Assembly (NCBI GenBank): GCA_003508835.1
Contig: PUFA01000014.1
Span: forward strand, 3,664,501-3,728,500
From: Eonycteris spelaea
Lineage: Eukaryota; Chordata; Mammalia; Chiroptera; Pteropodidae
DNA length: 64,000 nucleotides
Reading direction: 5' to 3'
This document shows positions 15,150-28,139 of this stretch, piece by piece; position 1 is the stretch's first letter, and each line of letters opens with the position of its first letter. A program made the translations under genes and the position numbers. The notes beneath the pieces are model-generated. The model made no database searches and was not told the DNA's origin. It saw nothing but the letters and a program-made list of their open reading frames with translations.

Positions 15150-15330
15150 TTTTCTCAAACTGAACATACTTGACTCTTTTCTTCACTCTTCGGTTAAGTC
15201 ATTTCCACTGCTGTGGAATGCCATTCTTCCTTCCCTTCTCCACCCACCAGGCTTTCTCACCATCCTCCACTAAGCCCTTTGGTTCCTCGAAGCAGAGCTC
15301 GACTCTTCCTGAGTTCCGATCCCCTGTAGC
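15150..15330 (+). repeat. Probable L2 LINE 3' fragment
   Basis: TTTCCACTGCTGTGGAATGCCATTCTTCCTTCCC resembles the L2 3' consensus around CTGGAATGCCCTTTCC. It is diverged. Confidence 0.4.
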
Positions 15331-16689
15331 CTTAACAAAATATTCTAGCAAGCGCTTGCTTCACGTACGTGAAAAGAGCAATATCGTTATTTTTCCTATT
15401 ACGATTCATCTTACCCATTCCCACCCCAGAACGAACGCTACTTTCCTACCATTCCACGCTCCAAACACTCTGGTCCAGCCCATAGGATGCCTTGTTCACG
15501 GAAAGGACCACGCCATCCCCACTCCTGCACTCTGCTGATGCCGCCTTCCCCATCCTCGCCCTTCCAGTCCTCTCATCGCTGCCCGCCCTGGGAGGCACTC
15601 TCCTTCCGCTCCTGTTTCTTATGTCCCGATGTCCTTCTAAATTCAGCTTGAGCGTTGTGCTGGTTCTTTGGCAGACACAAAAAGGGACCGAGTATGAATT
15701 CTTCCTACATAGAGTTTGCCATCAAGAATTGGTGATTGAATAGGTACTCAGTTTTGGTTTAACGACTCAGCGATTGAATGAATGTATAGATTTAACAAAA
15801 CACACATCATTGGAATTCCAGATGGGTAAGTACCCGAAGAAGTGTGCAGATATGTTAAGAGAACTCAAAGGATGCTATCTTCTAGCAAGGAGGTCAGAAA
15901 AAAGGAGGTGGCGTGTCACCTGGGTCTTTAGGATTCAGTTGGGTTTGGAAGTGGAAAGAAGGAATGGTCCTCCAGGCAAAACGAGGACAGCTGTGGGAGA
16001 GCGTGAGGTAAATAAAAGGAAAAATAAGTACAATGACTGTCGCGTAGGTGCATGAGTGGTTAGACAGAGTGGAGGAGGTAAGATGAAGCCAGATCAGGGG
16101 AGACCGAGGGTCTGTACTAACATGCTGTGTGATGTCACCCGAGCCTCTGCCATCCTCCAGAACTCACAGTAATAGAAGATACTAGCAGAGGGCACTAGCC
16201 TCTGATACTGTCACCCTGTGCAGTGGGCATGTCTCAGCAATTATGGAAATGATGGAGGTGGGACTTGGGACTTAGCAGGAGTATGACAAAGCAAAGTCGA
16301 AGGAGGCCAGTTTGGGAGACATTTTCATAATCCACAGGCTACCATTTGTAGTTAGGTGTCTTATGATCATGAGTCATTAAAAACTTACAAAGCACACAAG
16401 GAGGAAAACTGTAGTTAAAGTGGCTGGTCATTAGAATGCAGGTGTAACACTTGGTCTCCATAAAAGCCTGCCTCATTGTGAAACAAGGAACCACTTAAAA
16501 TGTCCCGGCCTTTGAGCGGCACTTTGATTGCTCAGGTTACTCTTGTAATATTCCATTTGCTGCTGTGGCCTCCAAGTCAGGTCAGAGCCTTCACGTGAAC
16601 GCAACAGAAGGCCCATTGCGAGTCTGAGCTGTGCAGCCAGGAGCGCAGGCTGGCCGGGGCCCGCATCTTCTGACAGGCAGTGAGTGGCT
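15331..16689. other. Unassigned upstream sequence
   Basis: No gene was recognised. The segment near 16030-16110 recalls a diverged interspersed repeat but could not be named. Confidence 0.45.
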
Positions 16690-16880
16690 GTGATGAGGGC
16701 ACTCGCAGAAGAGTCACGGAAACCTCATTCCAGGCCTTGCTCTGTCTTTTTCAAGCTGTGTGGCCTTGGGCAGGTTAACTTACCTCTCTGAGCTTTAGTT
16801 TCTCAGGGTTTTTGTGAGGAACGAAGCAGAGAACACTCATTCAGCATTAGGCATATTGGACAGGTGGGCCATAAAGGCTG
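16690..16880 (+). repeat. MIR-class SINE
   Basis: CAAGCTGTGTGGCCTTGGGCAGGTTAACTTACCTCTCTGAGCTTTAGTTTCTCA is the MIR core in sense orientation. Confidence 0.8.
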
Positions 16881-17290
16881 GTTCCTTCTCCCCTGTCAGC
16901 AGCCGACAGGATTCCAGGCATCGTCTCTTTCACTTACTCATGTATTCATTCAACAAAGATATTTATGTGCTGGTAACACCGTAGTCGACAGCAGAGAAAT
17001 GATCTCTGTGGGCCCTTATTAGGCTTCTGGTTTAATGGAGAGGACAGATATGACCGATCGTACAGATAAATAAGTAATTCCAGGTGGGGAGGCGCTGCAA
17101 AGGAAACTGAAAGACACTGAGAGAATCGTGATGGGGGCGTAGTCCACACGGGGATCAGGGAAAGTTCATGACACAGCAATCATCATTCTGGTGAAATCTA
17201 CAAAGATGAATAAGAGTTGGGAAAACTTGGGGCCCAGGAGAAGAGAAGGGCTCAGGTCCGAGCCAAGGAGAAAAGTCTTTAAAAAAAATA

Positions 17291-17292
<2 letters not shown>

Positions 17293-17336
<44 letters not shown>
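17293..17336. repeat. (AC)22 microsatellite
   Basis: Uninterrupted AC dinucleotides. Likely polymorphic. Confidence 0.98.
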
Positions 17337-17338
<2 letters not shown>

Positions 17339-17684
17339 ATATATCCGCATTTCATAACAGACAGGCTGGGCTGGCAGTTAAGCCGCTTGCACTGTGGTTT
17401 AAGGGTGACACTGCCCGGAAAGCTATGGGTCCACAGCTGCCCAAAAGGACACACTTGTTTTCCCAGAGCACTGCGATTGAGCCCAATCAGGTTTCAAGAG
17501 ATCCACTCCACCTGTCTACAGCACTCAATATTTATTCGCGGGGTCTTCGGCGGCCACTTTTCTAAGTACGTTTTGGAGGAATTCTTGGAAGCGGGTGAAT
17601 CTAAAAGTACCTGGTCGGGTGGATCCTTGTTCTGCTCACGCCTGGAGAGAGGGCCCACTTTCCTCCTTTATCTGAAGCGGCAGA

Positions 17685-17850
17685 ACCAATGGGAAAATTA
17701 GAAGTCGGACACGTGAGACCTGGGTTCAGTCTTTGGTGCCACCATTTATGGACCTTGTGGCCGTGGGCAAGTCACCACCTTGCTGAACTCCGGTTCCTCA
17801 CCTGTAAAAGTGACTCTGCAGGGGTTGGTTCCAGTGTTAAAACAAGAGAA
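17685..17850 (+). repeat. MIR-class SINE
   Basis: AGACCTGGGTTCAGTCTTTGGTGCC, then CCGTGGGCAAGTCACC and GGTTCCTCACCTGTAAAAGTG give the full sense-strand MIR order. Confidence 0.85.
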
Positions 17851-18659
17851 TGCATAGGGGAGAAATCACGATGCACATGTGATTTCTGGAGCCCCTCCAA
17901 AGTCCATCGTATCCCGCTCTCGTCCCCAGCCTGCGTCTGGGTATGGAAGGGGAGGGAAGGAGAACGTCACGGATGGCTTTCAGGTTTCACTAGGCTTCAC
18001 CAATGAAGTAACAAGGATTGACTATTGCACCTAAATGCTATCAATTTATTTTAAGGTAGATAAAAGTGGATGAGTTAAAAGAAAAAAAAATTGTGGGCAA
18101 CTTAGCAGAAGCAAATGCCAATGACCATAGTCTTCAAATCTTTCTATTCCTTGCTGACATGCTTGCTGATGGTATTTCAACAGGGCTGGGTTGTTTACAC
18201 ACCATCATTGTTCCCCGCAGCCCAGCAGGACCTGTAAGGGAAAGAAGTTCAGAGTATGATATACATCATTCCATCACCTGATGCAGGGAAGGTGCGAGCC
18301 GCAAGTCTGAAGGGAAGGGTCAGGCGTTGCTTTCATCTGCTCCACCTGTCTTCTGGTTGGGCTCAGCCAAAGGAAGACTGGAACAGGCTGGGGATTGAGG
18401 ACGAGTTTTCTTTCCCGCCACCACGGCTCGTCCTGGAGCAGCGGCTGTGCACCTGGGCGGGGCCCACAGCTCCCCTCTCGCTGCCATCCGTTCTCACTGG
18501 TCCAGGAACACTAGACCTTCCCTTTGCCCTTGTAGCCTCGACATCTCACTGTTGCTGCTTGGGTGGCTCAACGTGCTGTGTCTTCTTTAGTCCTGTCTAC
18601 ATCTCTAGAAAGAGTTTTTTCATGGAAGCCGCCTGAGTCAATTCCGTTTCCTGCTGAGA
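17851..18659. other. Unassigned upstream sequence
   Basis: No gene or repeat could be supported. The open frames here are short and have no recognisable domain. Confidence 0.45.
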
Positions 18660-18800
18660 CCCAACTCATTCGGTAAATTAGCACAAGTCATGAAACTTCT
18701 CAGAGAGTCAGCTTCTCCTAATATGAAACGGAAATGATAATAATACTTAGTATCTCGTCCCGTGCTTGGACGTGGACCCTCAGTAAGTGTTGGCTGCTTG
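18660..18800 (+). repeat. MIR-class SINE
   Basis: Diverged MIR core and tail (AAGTCATGAAACTTCTCAGAG, CGGAAATGATAATAATACTTAG), ending in the microsatellite at 18801. Confidence 0.65.
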
Positions 18801-18848
18801 AATGAATGAATGGACAGATGTATGGATGGATGGATAGATGGATGAATG
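18801..18848. repeat. (ATGA/ATGG)n degenerate microsatellite
   Basis: Tetranucleotide units AATG and ATGG with interruptions at the 3' end of a MIR/L2-type repeat. Confidence 0.9.
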
Positions 18849-18959
18849 CATACCTGTGAGGATTAATGACAAGATGCTAATATATTAGACATGACATATT
18901 GGTTATTATAATTCTTATTAAGTGGTAAGTGAATGTAATAGACAATATTAACTATCTTG

Positions 18960-19130
18960 ACATCATAAAATGGGCATGGGTCAAAAATCAGGAAAACTAA
19001 GCTCCGATTTTTCCATTTGTTAACTGGTGATCGCAGGCAATTTATTTTCCCATCTGTGCCTCTAATTTTTTCCCTAAAAAACGAAAGGATTGGAACCAAT
19101 AACCTCTAAGGGGCCATCCAGCTTGAACAG
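18960..19130 (+). repeat. MIR-like SINE
   Basis: CGCAGGCAATTTATTTTCCCATCTGTGCC followed by AAGGATTGGAACCAATAACCTCTAAGGGGCC fits a diverged MIR3-type element. Confidence 0.6.
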
Positions 19131-19786
19131 CCACTCGAGCACAAAGCATTCCAGAGAAACGTTCAACAGTCTGAACGGGAGAAGTTAGGGAAAGCGCTCA
19201 GGGACTCGAGGGGCAGGCAGCCCAGTGCACAAAGATTGGCAGGGATCAAAAAGGGGAGAGGTCAGTCAGTTCTGGCGACTAAGAATAAACATCTGACTGG
19301 AACAGAAGTCGCCCGTGGGGACCCAGGGGGCCTCGAACATCAGGCTGAGGAACTAGCCCTGTAAAAGGAAGAGGTCGTACTTCCTCACGGCCCCAGAAGC
19401 CGGGGGAGAACTGGGATTCGAGCTTCCTCCGCTCAGCACTCTGAGGTGCCATCGGGTGCTTGTCTTCATCTCCTGAGGGCCTCCGCCCTCTCCCTCTCGC
19501 TATTCCTTTCTCTGAAGGTCACTTGTCAAGTTAGGGATGAGGGAAAATTTATTGGGCGAGGAAACCATTTGGTGAGGGATATTTTGGGCACTGTTCAAAT
19601 CTTGGCAAAGAACTTGTTCCTGTCATTACCCTACTTGCATTTAAAAATCTGTCACTTTGCAAGAAAGTCAAAAGCAAGATAATCAAAAGAAAGCGGTTTT
19701 TAAAAAGTTATTGTAAGAATATAAATCCAGGAAAAAAAGTTTAACGGGCCCTAGGAATTAAGTCGAAACACTTGAAAACATTATGA

Positions 19787-19787
<1 letters not shown>

Positions 19788-19818
<31 letters not shown>
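19788..19818. repeat. (TAA)n microsatellite
   Basis: Ten consecutive trinucleotide units. Confidence 0.97.
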
Positions 19819-19839
19819 GAGAAATGGAGTTATTTGGAA

Positions 19840-19965
19840 ATGTGGCTAGCCGTGTGAGTTTAGGCATGTCCCTTCATTCTCGGGCCTCGGTTCCCCCATA
19901 CATCAAATAGAGGAGCTAGACCCGATGGTGGCTCTAGAGCCTCTCCAGGCAGCTCCCATTTTGCT
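19840..19965 (+). repeat. MIR-like SINE
   Basis: TCTCGGGCCTCGGTTCCCCC and AGGAGCTAGACCCGATGGTGGCTCTAGAGCC are the 3' half of a MIR-type element. Confidence 0.6.
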
Positions 19966-20693
19966 ACTCTCTTTCCTCTCTGTTGAGAACAGCATTCTTG
20001 GAAGGGCACATGCACCACTTTGATTTTGGCTTGGCTGACCTCTGTCCCCGGAGTGGCCGAGGCAGCTCTGGCACTCCGTGTGGCTCTGGCCGGAGATGAA
20101 AAGGAGTCAGCAGCAGCCCGCAGTCGAGCTGGGCTTCTGTGAAGGGATCATCTAGATGTCAGCCAGGCGCATTGCTACCGCTGGGCACAGCACTCGTCAT
20201 CTGTGGGTGGCCCCTAACCACTTGTCCTCGCCCTACACGGCTCACATAGAGTCATTCTAAAATGCTCCCCTGCTGTTGGTATCATGCTCCATCTAAAAAT
20301 CGTTGGTGACGCGCCCTTGTTGGCTACAGCAGTGTGTTCCCAAGAGACACACAGTCCTGTGAGGCGGTCCTCAGAAACTGGGCCGTGTCCAAAGAGAACA
20401 GCCCGCTCTGTTCTCCTTCTCATCGCAGACTCTCAGTGCTCCTACGGGTCCCCGAGGAAACAAACTCATCAAACCCAGAGTATTTCCAAAATATATTTGA
20501 CCAAAGAACTTGCTTTTGTTTAGTAACTCCAAGCAATGTCCCAACAGCATGCTTTGGGAGCGCTGCTTAATGGGTTACCCAAACTGCCTAGTGTTTAGAT
20601 AAGGCGCTTGTCAGTCTGGGCCCCGGTAACTCTTAGCTCACTTCCTGGTACTTCTCTGTGTACCCTCACGCCCAGTGCCATTGAAGTTGATGA

Positions 20694-20696
<3 letters not shown>
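19966..20696. other. Unassigned upstream sequence
   Basis: Average GC content, with no gene or repeat that I can support. Confidence 0.45.

Positions 20697-20725
<29 letters not shown>
20697..20725. repeat. (TG)n microsatellite
   Basis: Fourteen TG units. Confidence 0.97.
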
Positions 20726-20729
<4 letters not shown>

Positions 20730-20889
20730 GTTGCAAAATTATAAACTTGGAGAGAGAAAAGAAAAGAAAAAACCAGGGTCTTATGCAAGAATATTACCTG
20801 AAGAATTCTAAGTTTCCGTTCCAAAGCACTTGAAAAGTTAAATTATAATTATTCTCCCACTTTTTTGGTCAATAAACTATGTATTTTTC

Positions 20890-21150
20890 CCCTCTCCAGG
20901 CTTTTGTCGATGCTGTTCCCTCAATCGGAAAATCTTCCCCTTTTATTTACCTTTAAAAAGCCTGTCCATCCTTCAAAGCTTTACTCAAAACGTCACCTTT
21001 TCTGCTGACCCGTCCCAAATTCCACACTAAGAATGTATTACTCATTACTCTGTGTCCTCATGGCGCTTTTCATGAATTAAAGCACTTTTCATTCCACTTC
21101 TCCCGACAGGCCTGTGTAATAGCTATCGCGATTGGCATCACTCTGTGCCA
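20890..21150 (+). repeat. L2 LINE 3' fragment
   Basis: GATGCTGTTCCCTC, CCATCCTTCAAAGCTTTACTCAAAACGTCACC and a CATGGCGCTTTTCATG block follow the L2 3' UTR consensus order. Confidence 0.8.
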
Positions 21151-22029
21151 GGACTGGGTTGTAATGCAGAGGCGTAACCACGGTAAAGGTAGTCCCTGTC
21201 CTCTGTGCGTCTGGGCCCCCCTTGTCTGGCAGCCTCTCGGATCATATCTTGGGAGCCTTCTCCACACACACTGTTCCATCCAAGTCGCCCTCAGCCACCC
21301 TGGTGGCATTTATGCATTCACTTACTCCTAGTAAGGAAATCTGTTGAAATCAGAAAGAAAATGGCCTTGAGCCCCCAAAGGAAAGAACATGAGGCATTAA
21401 TTAACAATATTTCCCAAATTAGGGGGCTCAATTATTTGGCATTCCAACAGTCAGAAAGGAAATTAAGAGCAAGAGGCACAGCAGATGCCATCTGAATGCG
21501 CAGAACAGAGGCCAGAAAGCCATGGCGTGAAAGTCTAGGCTTTCGCTCATGTCTTTTTCTTCTGGACCCAACCCTAACAAACCAATGACATGAGAAGCCG
21601 CCGATGAAAAGAGGGGGGGTGATACAGAGACAATGCCTAAGTCAGCAGGTCGCGATAGCTGACTGGGTGACACAGAATCAAAGCAAAAGAAACACACGTC
21701 TAGGGCCCTTGGGCGCAGGAGCCAATGGCCTCTGCACTTGAACCGCCTCAGCCTCCGTGGGCACGGCATTCCAGCACGGACAGCCACAGAGGTATCTGAG
21801 TTATCAAGGAACTAGTAGACCACCTGCCGTAGCCTCTTTTAGAAAGCAGCAACATGTGTATAAGCTATTTGGGAAATTTTTCTTTTTAAAATTGTGTTTA
21901 TTCAAAGGTTAGGATTTCCCCCAAGATGCCCTCACAGTTCATCCCTCTGGTTCTCAGGTCTCTTGCCCAGATGGCTCCCTCCTGAACACCTTACTCCGCA
22001 CTGCACCCCCACCCACTCCTGGCATCCCT
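21151..22029. other. Unassigned upstream sequence
   Basis: No gene or recognised repeat was identified. Confidence 0.45.
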
Positions 22030-22250
22030 CGGCTTTTTTCTTACCATATTTTCTCTTATACCAATTATCACCGTATATAATATATTACCTGGTGTTTGGT
22101 TATTATCCTTCTCCCGTAGCCCAAAGTAATGCAAACTCCACGAGATTAGGGATTTGTCTGTCTGTCTGTTTTGTTCACTGCTGTATCGTGGGGATGTTTG
22201 TGTCTGGCATCTAGCACATGTTCATTATTTATTAAACGAAAACATGAATG
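22030..22250 (+). repeat. L2 LINE 3' fragment
   Basis: GCAAACTCCACGAGATTAGGGATTTGTCTG followed by TTCACTGCTGTATC and GTCTGGCATCTAGCACATG is the L2 3' terminus. Confidence 0.8.
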
Positions 22251-22684
22251 AATAGATTTAGTTATTTGGAAAAAACATTTAATTTTTGAACAGTCATTCT
22301 ATGGAAATACTGGCTAAATGCAGAAAAAATTATATGAGAATTTTTTTAACATAAGGCACATTCATTCACTTAAGCAAATATTGATTAAGGTCAAACACTG
22401 TGCATTACGGATTTGCTCATTTCATCCATGCTCACACTTTTGAGTGCCCCGAACAGCCATCGACACACTTGAGGCATGCGTGTGTGCAGAGAGGCTTTTC
22501 TGGTTCCTCCTGCACCCCACCTTGAATGTCATCAGCTCTCTGACTTCCAGGTTTGACAAGTCAGGTCTGTGTCTCCTTCAGAAAATTCTTAGACGTAGGA
22601 AGCAAGAATATTGATTAGAAATGGTAGCACTTCCCACAAGTGAGCCTCGAATCGATATTTAACCACTGTTTACGGTGATGGAGG

Positions 22685-22880
22685 CAGATATCATATCCTG
22701 GAAAGAGCACTAGACGTAGGCCAGAAAACTGGAGTGAGCCCCGGATCCATCATTTAAGAGCCAAACAATCTTGGCAAGTTACTTAACCACAAATACCTCA
22801 CTCCGCGATCCCACCACCCACAAGACTTCATAAACTATAAAGTGCTGCATAATTCGAAGGAGTCATCGTTATTTTATTAA
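22685..22880 (+). repeat. MIR-class SINE
   Basis: CTGGAAAGAGCACTAGACGTAGGCCAGAAAACTGGA and AATCTTGGCAAGTTACTTAACC give the sense MIR order. Confidence 0.8.
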
Positions 22881-23207
22881 GTTAAATGTGCGTTACGTGT
22901 CATCGGAAATAAAGGTGACATCAGATCCTGGTAACTAACGACCCTTGCAAGGCGTGGGAACCCCTCTCACTCTCTTGGCCAACTCTACGAGTGTGTGCTT
23001 TGCTGTGCGACCTTCACATTTAGGACCTCGATTTCATCACGCACAGAAAAAGGATTCTACTAGTTCCGGTGAGCCAGGATGGTGGCTCCGATTCTGACGG
23101 CCCCCAACAGGGCCCGGAGGGCTGCAGCAGTAGATGGGAATGGGTTCCGTCCTCCCTGCAGCCTTACCCAGCACCTCTCTGAGAGTGAAGGTGTAACCTT
23201 TCTCGTG

Positions 23208-23253
23208 CATTCATTCACTCATTCATTCCTTCACGCACCCATTCGTTCCTTCA
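23208..23253. repeat. Degenerate (CATT)n repeat
   Basis: Tetranucleotide CATT/CACT units with interruptions, running into a target-like ACAAATCCTCG block of an L2/MIR-type repeat. Confidence 0.8.
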
Positions 23254-23589
23254 ACAAATCCTCGCTGCACATGATGGTATGTGGCAAAGACTGCCCTGGA
23301 CACAGGAGACAACCAGAAGAAGACACAAGGCCAGTGCCGTTGATGGCGCCAGCTGGGTCGGGAGGCTGGTTTTATAAACGCATCGTTGTCGTCCACAGTA
23401 AGGGCCCTGAGGAGTCAGGAGCAAGGTGCAGGGGACCACAGAGCTGGGCCTGACTGCTCTGTCGGTGCAGGACAGAGCCCCCTTGTTGGGACCTTAGAAG
23501 ACTGGTAGTGTCGGCCAGGCAGGGGCGGGAGAAAGGGATGTCAGAGAGTAGGGAAAGACTGTGGAAAAGCCCAGAAACATTTCACTTGG

Positions 23590-24260
23590 GCAGTTTAGAA
23601 AGCATTTGTTGTGCATCTACTGTGTGTGAAGTGGAGAAGGAAAGCATGTTCAGACAACAGACAGCAGACGGGAGGGAGACAGTGAGGGTTAGATTGTAAA
23701 GCGCTTGATGCTGTGCCCGGGGCCGACTTACAGCATCGTTGTGTGCAAACGGGAAGATTATAGGACACGATCCCTTTGTGTAAAATCACTTACTCTCACC
23801 ATTCAGACGTGCAGCAGACATGAAGAAGTACTAAGTATCTGTGAAACACTGGGAATGCAATAGCAAGCAGTGCAGAATCCCTATCTGAGTAAAATACGTG
23901 AAGTGCAACAAATAAAGTATAATAAATGCTCCGATTACGGGAGCCCTGGGCAGGAGGCTTCACCTAATCTGGGAAGAGGGAAGGGCAGAAGAAGACTTCC
24001 CGGGGGAGGTGACATTTCAAGCTGAATGGCGAAGGGCGAATAAGAACCGTCTAGGCGACTGGAATGGGAAGTGTTCCAAACAGGAGCAGAAGCACGTGCG
24101 AAGGCCCGAGACCCAAGGAAGGTGCTGGAAGACGTCGGCGTGGCTGTGGCAGAGCACAGGGTGGGACGCGGCCGGGCGCTCTGGCCTGGGGTCTGTGGTG
24201 AGGAGTTTGGTGAGGAGTTGTGGTGAGGAGTTTGGTAGATTTCGAGCAGGCAGTGACGTG
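23590..24260. repeat. Old mammalian interspersed repeat, family not assigned
   Basis: Segments such as GGAGGTGACATTTCAAGCTGAATG, GGAGCAGAAGCACGTGCGAAGGCCC and GCAGTGACGTGATAAGATTTAT are widely dispersed in mammals. A second stretch of what appears to be the same family is at 52850-53220. I cannot name the family with confidence. Confidence 0.5.
24190..24238. repeat. Short tandem duplication (GGTGAGGAGTTTG)
   Basis: The motif GTGGTGAGGAGTTTGG occurs twice about 26 bases apart, with an extra partial GTGAGGAGTT between them. Confidence 0.85.
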
Positions 24261-24524
24261 ATAAGATTTATATTTTGGATATGTATATCTATGTCCATGT
24301 ATTCAATATTTCCCACTTCATGAGCTTGGCATACCAAACAAAGACACCCTTCCTTAATATTCAGGTCTAAATGCCCGGGCGCCCCCACCCAGCCGGATGG
24401 AAGAAACACTCTCTCCAAGATTCTCTGGCCCAAGTATTTCCATTCCCACTCTAGTCTGCTCCGCTCACACCACAGCACCTCGCCAAACCCACATAACCCA
24501 CATAACCATGCCGGCAACCTAGAG

Positions 24525-24810
24525 TTTTCTCCATGAAACTACAGTAGTAAAAGAGCATATACACTTAAGCAAATATACATAATCACAAAAGGCTTTTAGG
24601 CCATTTGTAGAAAGAGATCATATTATAGTTTTATGCATCCTACTTTTCTTACTCAATAATACTTTCTAGAACTCCATCCAAGTCATCTGGTAAAGCTCTG
24701 ATTTTTAGGACTGCATAATATTTCATGATGTGGACATAACATGCTTTGTTCATTGATATTACCATGTTCATCGATACTTTGTTTCCGGTTTTTGCCATTA
24801 TAAATAATGC

Positions 24811-24844
<34 letters not shown>

Positions 24845-24920
24845 CTTTGTTGTATAGATGATCTTATTTCTTTGTAACAGATTTTCAGGGATGGGATTTC
24901 TGGATGAAGCAGATACAGCC
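24525..24920 (-). mobile_element. HAL1/L1-type LINE 3' fragment
   Basis: TCATATTATAGTTTTATGCATCC, AACTCCATCCAAGTCATC, GACTGCATAATATTTCATG and TTTGCCATTATAAATAATGC are the reversed LINE-1/HAL1 3' region. An (AC)n tract interrupts it at 24813. Confidence 0.7.
24813..24842. repeat. (AC)n microsatellite
   Basis: Fifteen AC units inside a minus-strand LINE fragment. Confidence 0.97.
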
Positions 24921-25020
24921 AGTGAACAATTTTTAATGTATGCTAAGTGCTTAGCAAGTGCCTGTTACATAGTAATTACTCAAAAAAAATGATATTCGCT
25001 ATTATTCTCATTATAAGCCG

Positions 25021-28000
25021 AGGAGTTACATTTTGGGAAAGTATAGTCATTCATTAGATCCTCACTTGGATAAACTACATTTTCTTTAAAGACATGAGTT
25101 ATCTGTAATAACCAAACTAACAACTGTCCTTTCTTTGTTTATACAAAGTCAAAAGGAAATGGGACTTCACTGGAAAACTAAAATAGACATGAAAGTTTAC
25201 CTCCTCGTTTCCTCTTTGCCACTTCAAATCTATTTCCTCAGGCGGAACTCAAGCCAAAGGCTTTGCTCCCATAATTGGAAATTCTTGTTTTGTGTTTTTG
25301 AAATCGTTATCAGCTTCTGTGTATATCTGATGCGGAAAACAGAAAGAGGGCTCATTAAAGTATTGTCACTGTTGTGAAAAAGGAACCAATTTGTAGCCTT
25401 CAAATGAGATTAATGAAGAAGTTCCTGTGCCTGCATTTCCACCCCTGCCCTCCCAGGGCAAGCTCAAGGGGAGAGACATCAAGCAATTTCTAGTTTGAAC
25501 GTTCTCGTTAAATTCAGCAGATCTTGATGACATCTGAGCCTGCACCTTATGGAGAGAAGGCAGTTGGGCAAAATGCAGACTTGCTGGATTTTGGACACGA
25601 GTGCTCCTATGCCATTTGACCAAAACATCGACACATGACAGATTTCAAACTCCAGACTGCAATGGAATCTTGCAAATTGGCCGAGGGCCAGGGGCTGGGC
25701 CCTGGACACAGCCTGAGCCCAGAATGCGAGAGGGATCCTGGGAGTGAGAGGCATGTACACAGTTTTAATGAACGGGAAACAGGAACCTCCGTTTGTCTAC
25801 TGCTTTGTTCCCTTTTTGTCTGGACACCAGTGAGCCAAGGGAAGCTGGGGAGCCCGGTGTGGGTGCCCTCCAGTTCTGAGCAGCCAGACGGGGCTGTACC
25901 TCAGATGTACACCCGTCACAAGAAGCGTCAGGCTCACGGGTCTCTCAGCCATTATCTCTGCCCCTCCCGCCCTCTCACTCTGTCCAATCTACCAGTTTCG
26001 TGAGTGCCCAACTTCTGGCTTTCTGGCTTTTGAACACATTTTTGGCATTTCAGCAATTAACACGAGTGTCCATTAATGACGGCGTGGGTTGGGCTATCGC
26101 TGACTCTGTTCAAGTTGGATGTTCGTACAGACAAAAATATACTTCTCTGCCAGGGCAGAAACAGCCACGACCCGCACGCGTTAAGGGGGTAGGAGCAAGT
26201 TTGATTGACGCACGCCACAGTCCAGATGAAACCTGCAAGCCTGAGGACCGTGTAAGTGGGGTGACGAGAAGAGATGACGGTGGATCCAGGGGTTTGCTGA
26301 GGACCTTAGACTCACTCCTCAATCAGATGCTCAATGCTTTCAAGACAAGAAAGGTTCTAGCTTCTATGGCCTTATTGATAAGTCCCACCCAACACATCAT
26401 TTCTCATCTTGTATCTCGTATCTAGAAAGAAAGAGTGATGAAAAATGGCAGAGAACAAAAACGAATCAGACAATACATGCTTAAGTCCTTAATACTGTAT
26501 TTATTCCCGTACTTTGTTGAGCAAGTGTCTTCTTAAAAGCCTCTGACACACTGGGAAAATAAATGGCAGTGAACAGAATTGATAAGCCTCTGGCTCCCGT
26601 GTTTGCAGTCTAGTTGGAGAGGCAGGCGTTAAATAAGGCAACACACAAAGAAGTATGTGATTGCAAAGTCACGATGTGAAGCAAAAGGTCCAGGTGCCGT
26701 TGAAGAGAAGGAGCGTGGCAAGCCTCCCCGAGAGGCGGATGTGTAGGATGAGAAGTAAGCGATGGGAGGATCCAAACATGCAGAGCTGGGAACAGGCATC
26801 TGCTCTTGGGCGGGTGGTGGACCCATCTGAACTCAGGAAACGGAGATAATGACGCCGCCTCGGCCCAGGTCATCGTGGAGGTGATTTAATGCACGTCAGT
26901 CACCTGGCCTGGTGCCTGGTGCGTGCTGCAGGCGCTGAACAAAGGTTTGCTGAATCAGATCCAAAGTCCCTCCCGGCCCTAGCGATCCAGGGTTCCTCTC
27001 TGACTTTGACCCCGGAGAACCCCGCCCTTGCTGTAGGGGCCTCGTTTGGCCTCTCTGGCTGCCCGCACAAACAGAGGAGAGCTGGGAGCAGGGCCCTTCA
27101 TGGACCCGTGACTGTGACTTCCCTGTGACGCTCGCTGGCGTCAGCTCGCTCGGTCCGCAGAGCGGCCATGCTCTGCTTTTCTCTGGGAAGAGAACTGTCA
27201 GCTCTTTCCCACACGGCCGTACACATGACAGCAGCCACCGTCCTGAGCTGGCATAGCGATTTGGACATCCTGAAATAGGGCGAATAGTCTCCACACGGTG
27301 CTCCAGGCACCAAGTACACACACACCTGTCAGATGTCAGCTGACCGGCACGGGTAACTCTGTGAGCCAGACAGGCAGATCCCAAACCGCACTATTTCACG
27401 GACAAAACTGAGACTGCAGGAGGGAAAGTGACATGCCGGGATCAGAATCCAGACCCGGGAATCCTGACGCCACCCCAGTTCTCCCTCCACTGTGGCCCAC
27501 TGTGGTCTGACCCCCAGAGGCCGTAGGAAGTCACAGGCGTGGCGGGGAGGGATGGGGGCGTGCTCACTCTGCTCCTCTTTCACTTTCGAGTGTAAATACC
27601 CATTGCCTGCTGTCCCCTGCCTGACACTGGGCTGGGCCCCATGGAGGCATCGGCCTTGTGGACAGTGGCGTTTTAAGGCCCAAATGGCAGGGTCCTCACA
27701 GAGGAAGGAGGACTTCCAGCCACTGCTGGAGGCTGACCCTGAACCCCAAGGGAGTGCCCGCCCTGTGGCAATGCAGCTAACCTTTGCAACTGTAATCTGA
27801 TCCGCCACTGTCTGGCGGTGTTTGGGTCTCTGTCTGCCAAGGGGACAGCCGAGAAAGCTCAACTTCCTTCGTTAGCTCCAAGTTCCAAAACAAGAGGCAG
27901 AGTCTGGGCCGTCTCTGAACCTGACCTGCCTTTCCTTCCTTCCGGTTTCCCTGCTCTCCTCCTCGGGGCATTTCTCACTCCCCTCCTCCACTCCTGGCTG

Positions 28001-28139
28001 AGAACTGAGGTCTGCAAGCCCCAAAGGGATGCTCCCTAATAAGCCTCTCATCCAGGACACGCCCTCGAGGCACCCCCTGCTGCACCCCCTACACCCCCGG
28101 GCTCCTGGAAGCGTCCACTCCCATGTCCCAGCCAAGGGG
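25021..28139. other. Unassigned upstream sequence, about 3.1 kb
   Basis: No gene was found. Only scattered, highly diverged MIR/L2-like pieces are suspected (about 26550-26720 and 26900-26990), and the boundaries cannot be drawn. Confidence 0.4.
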
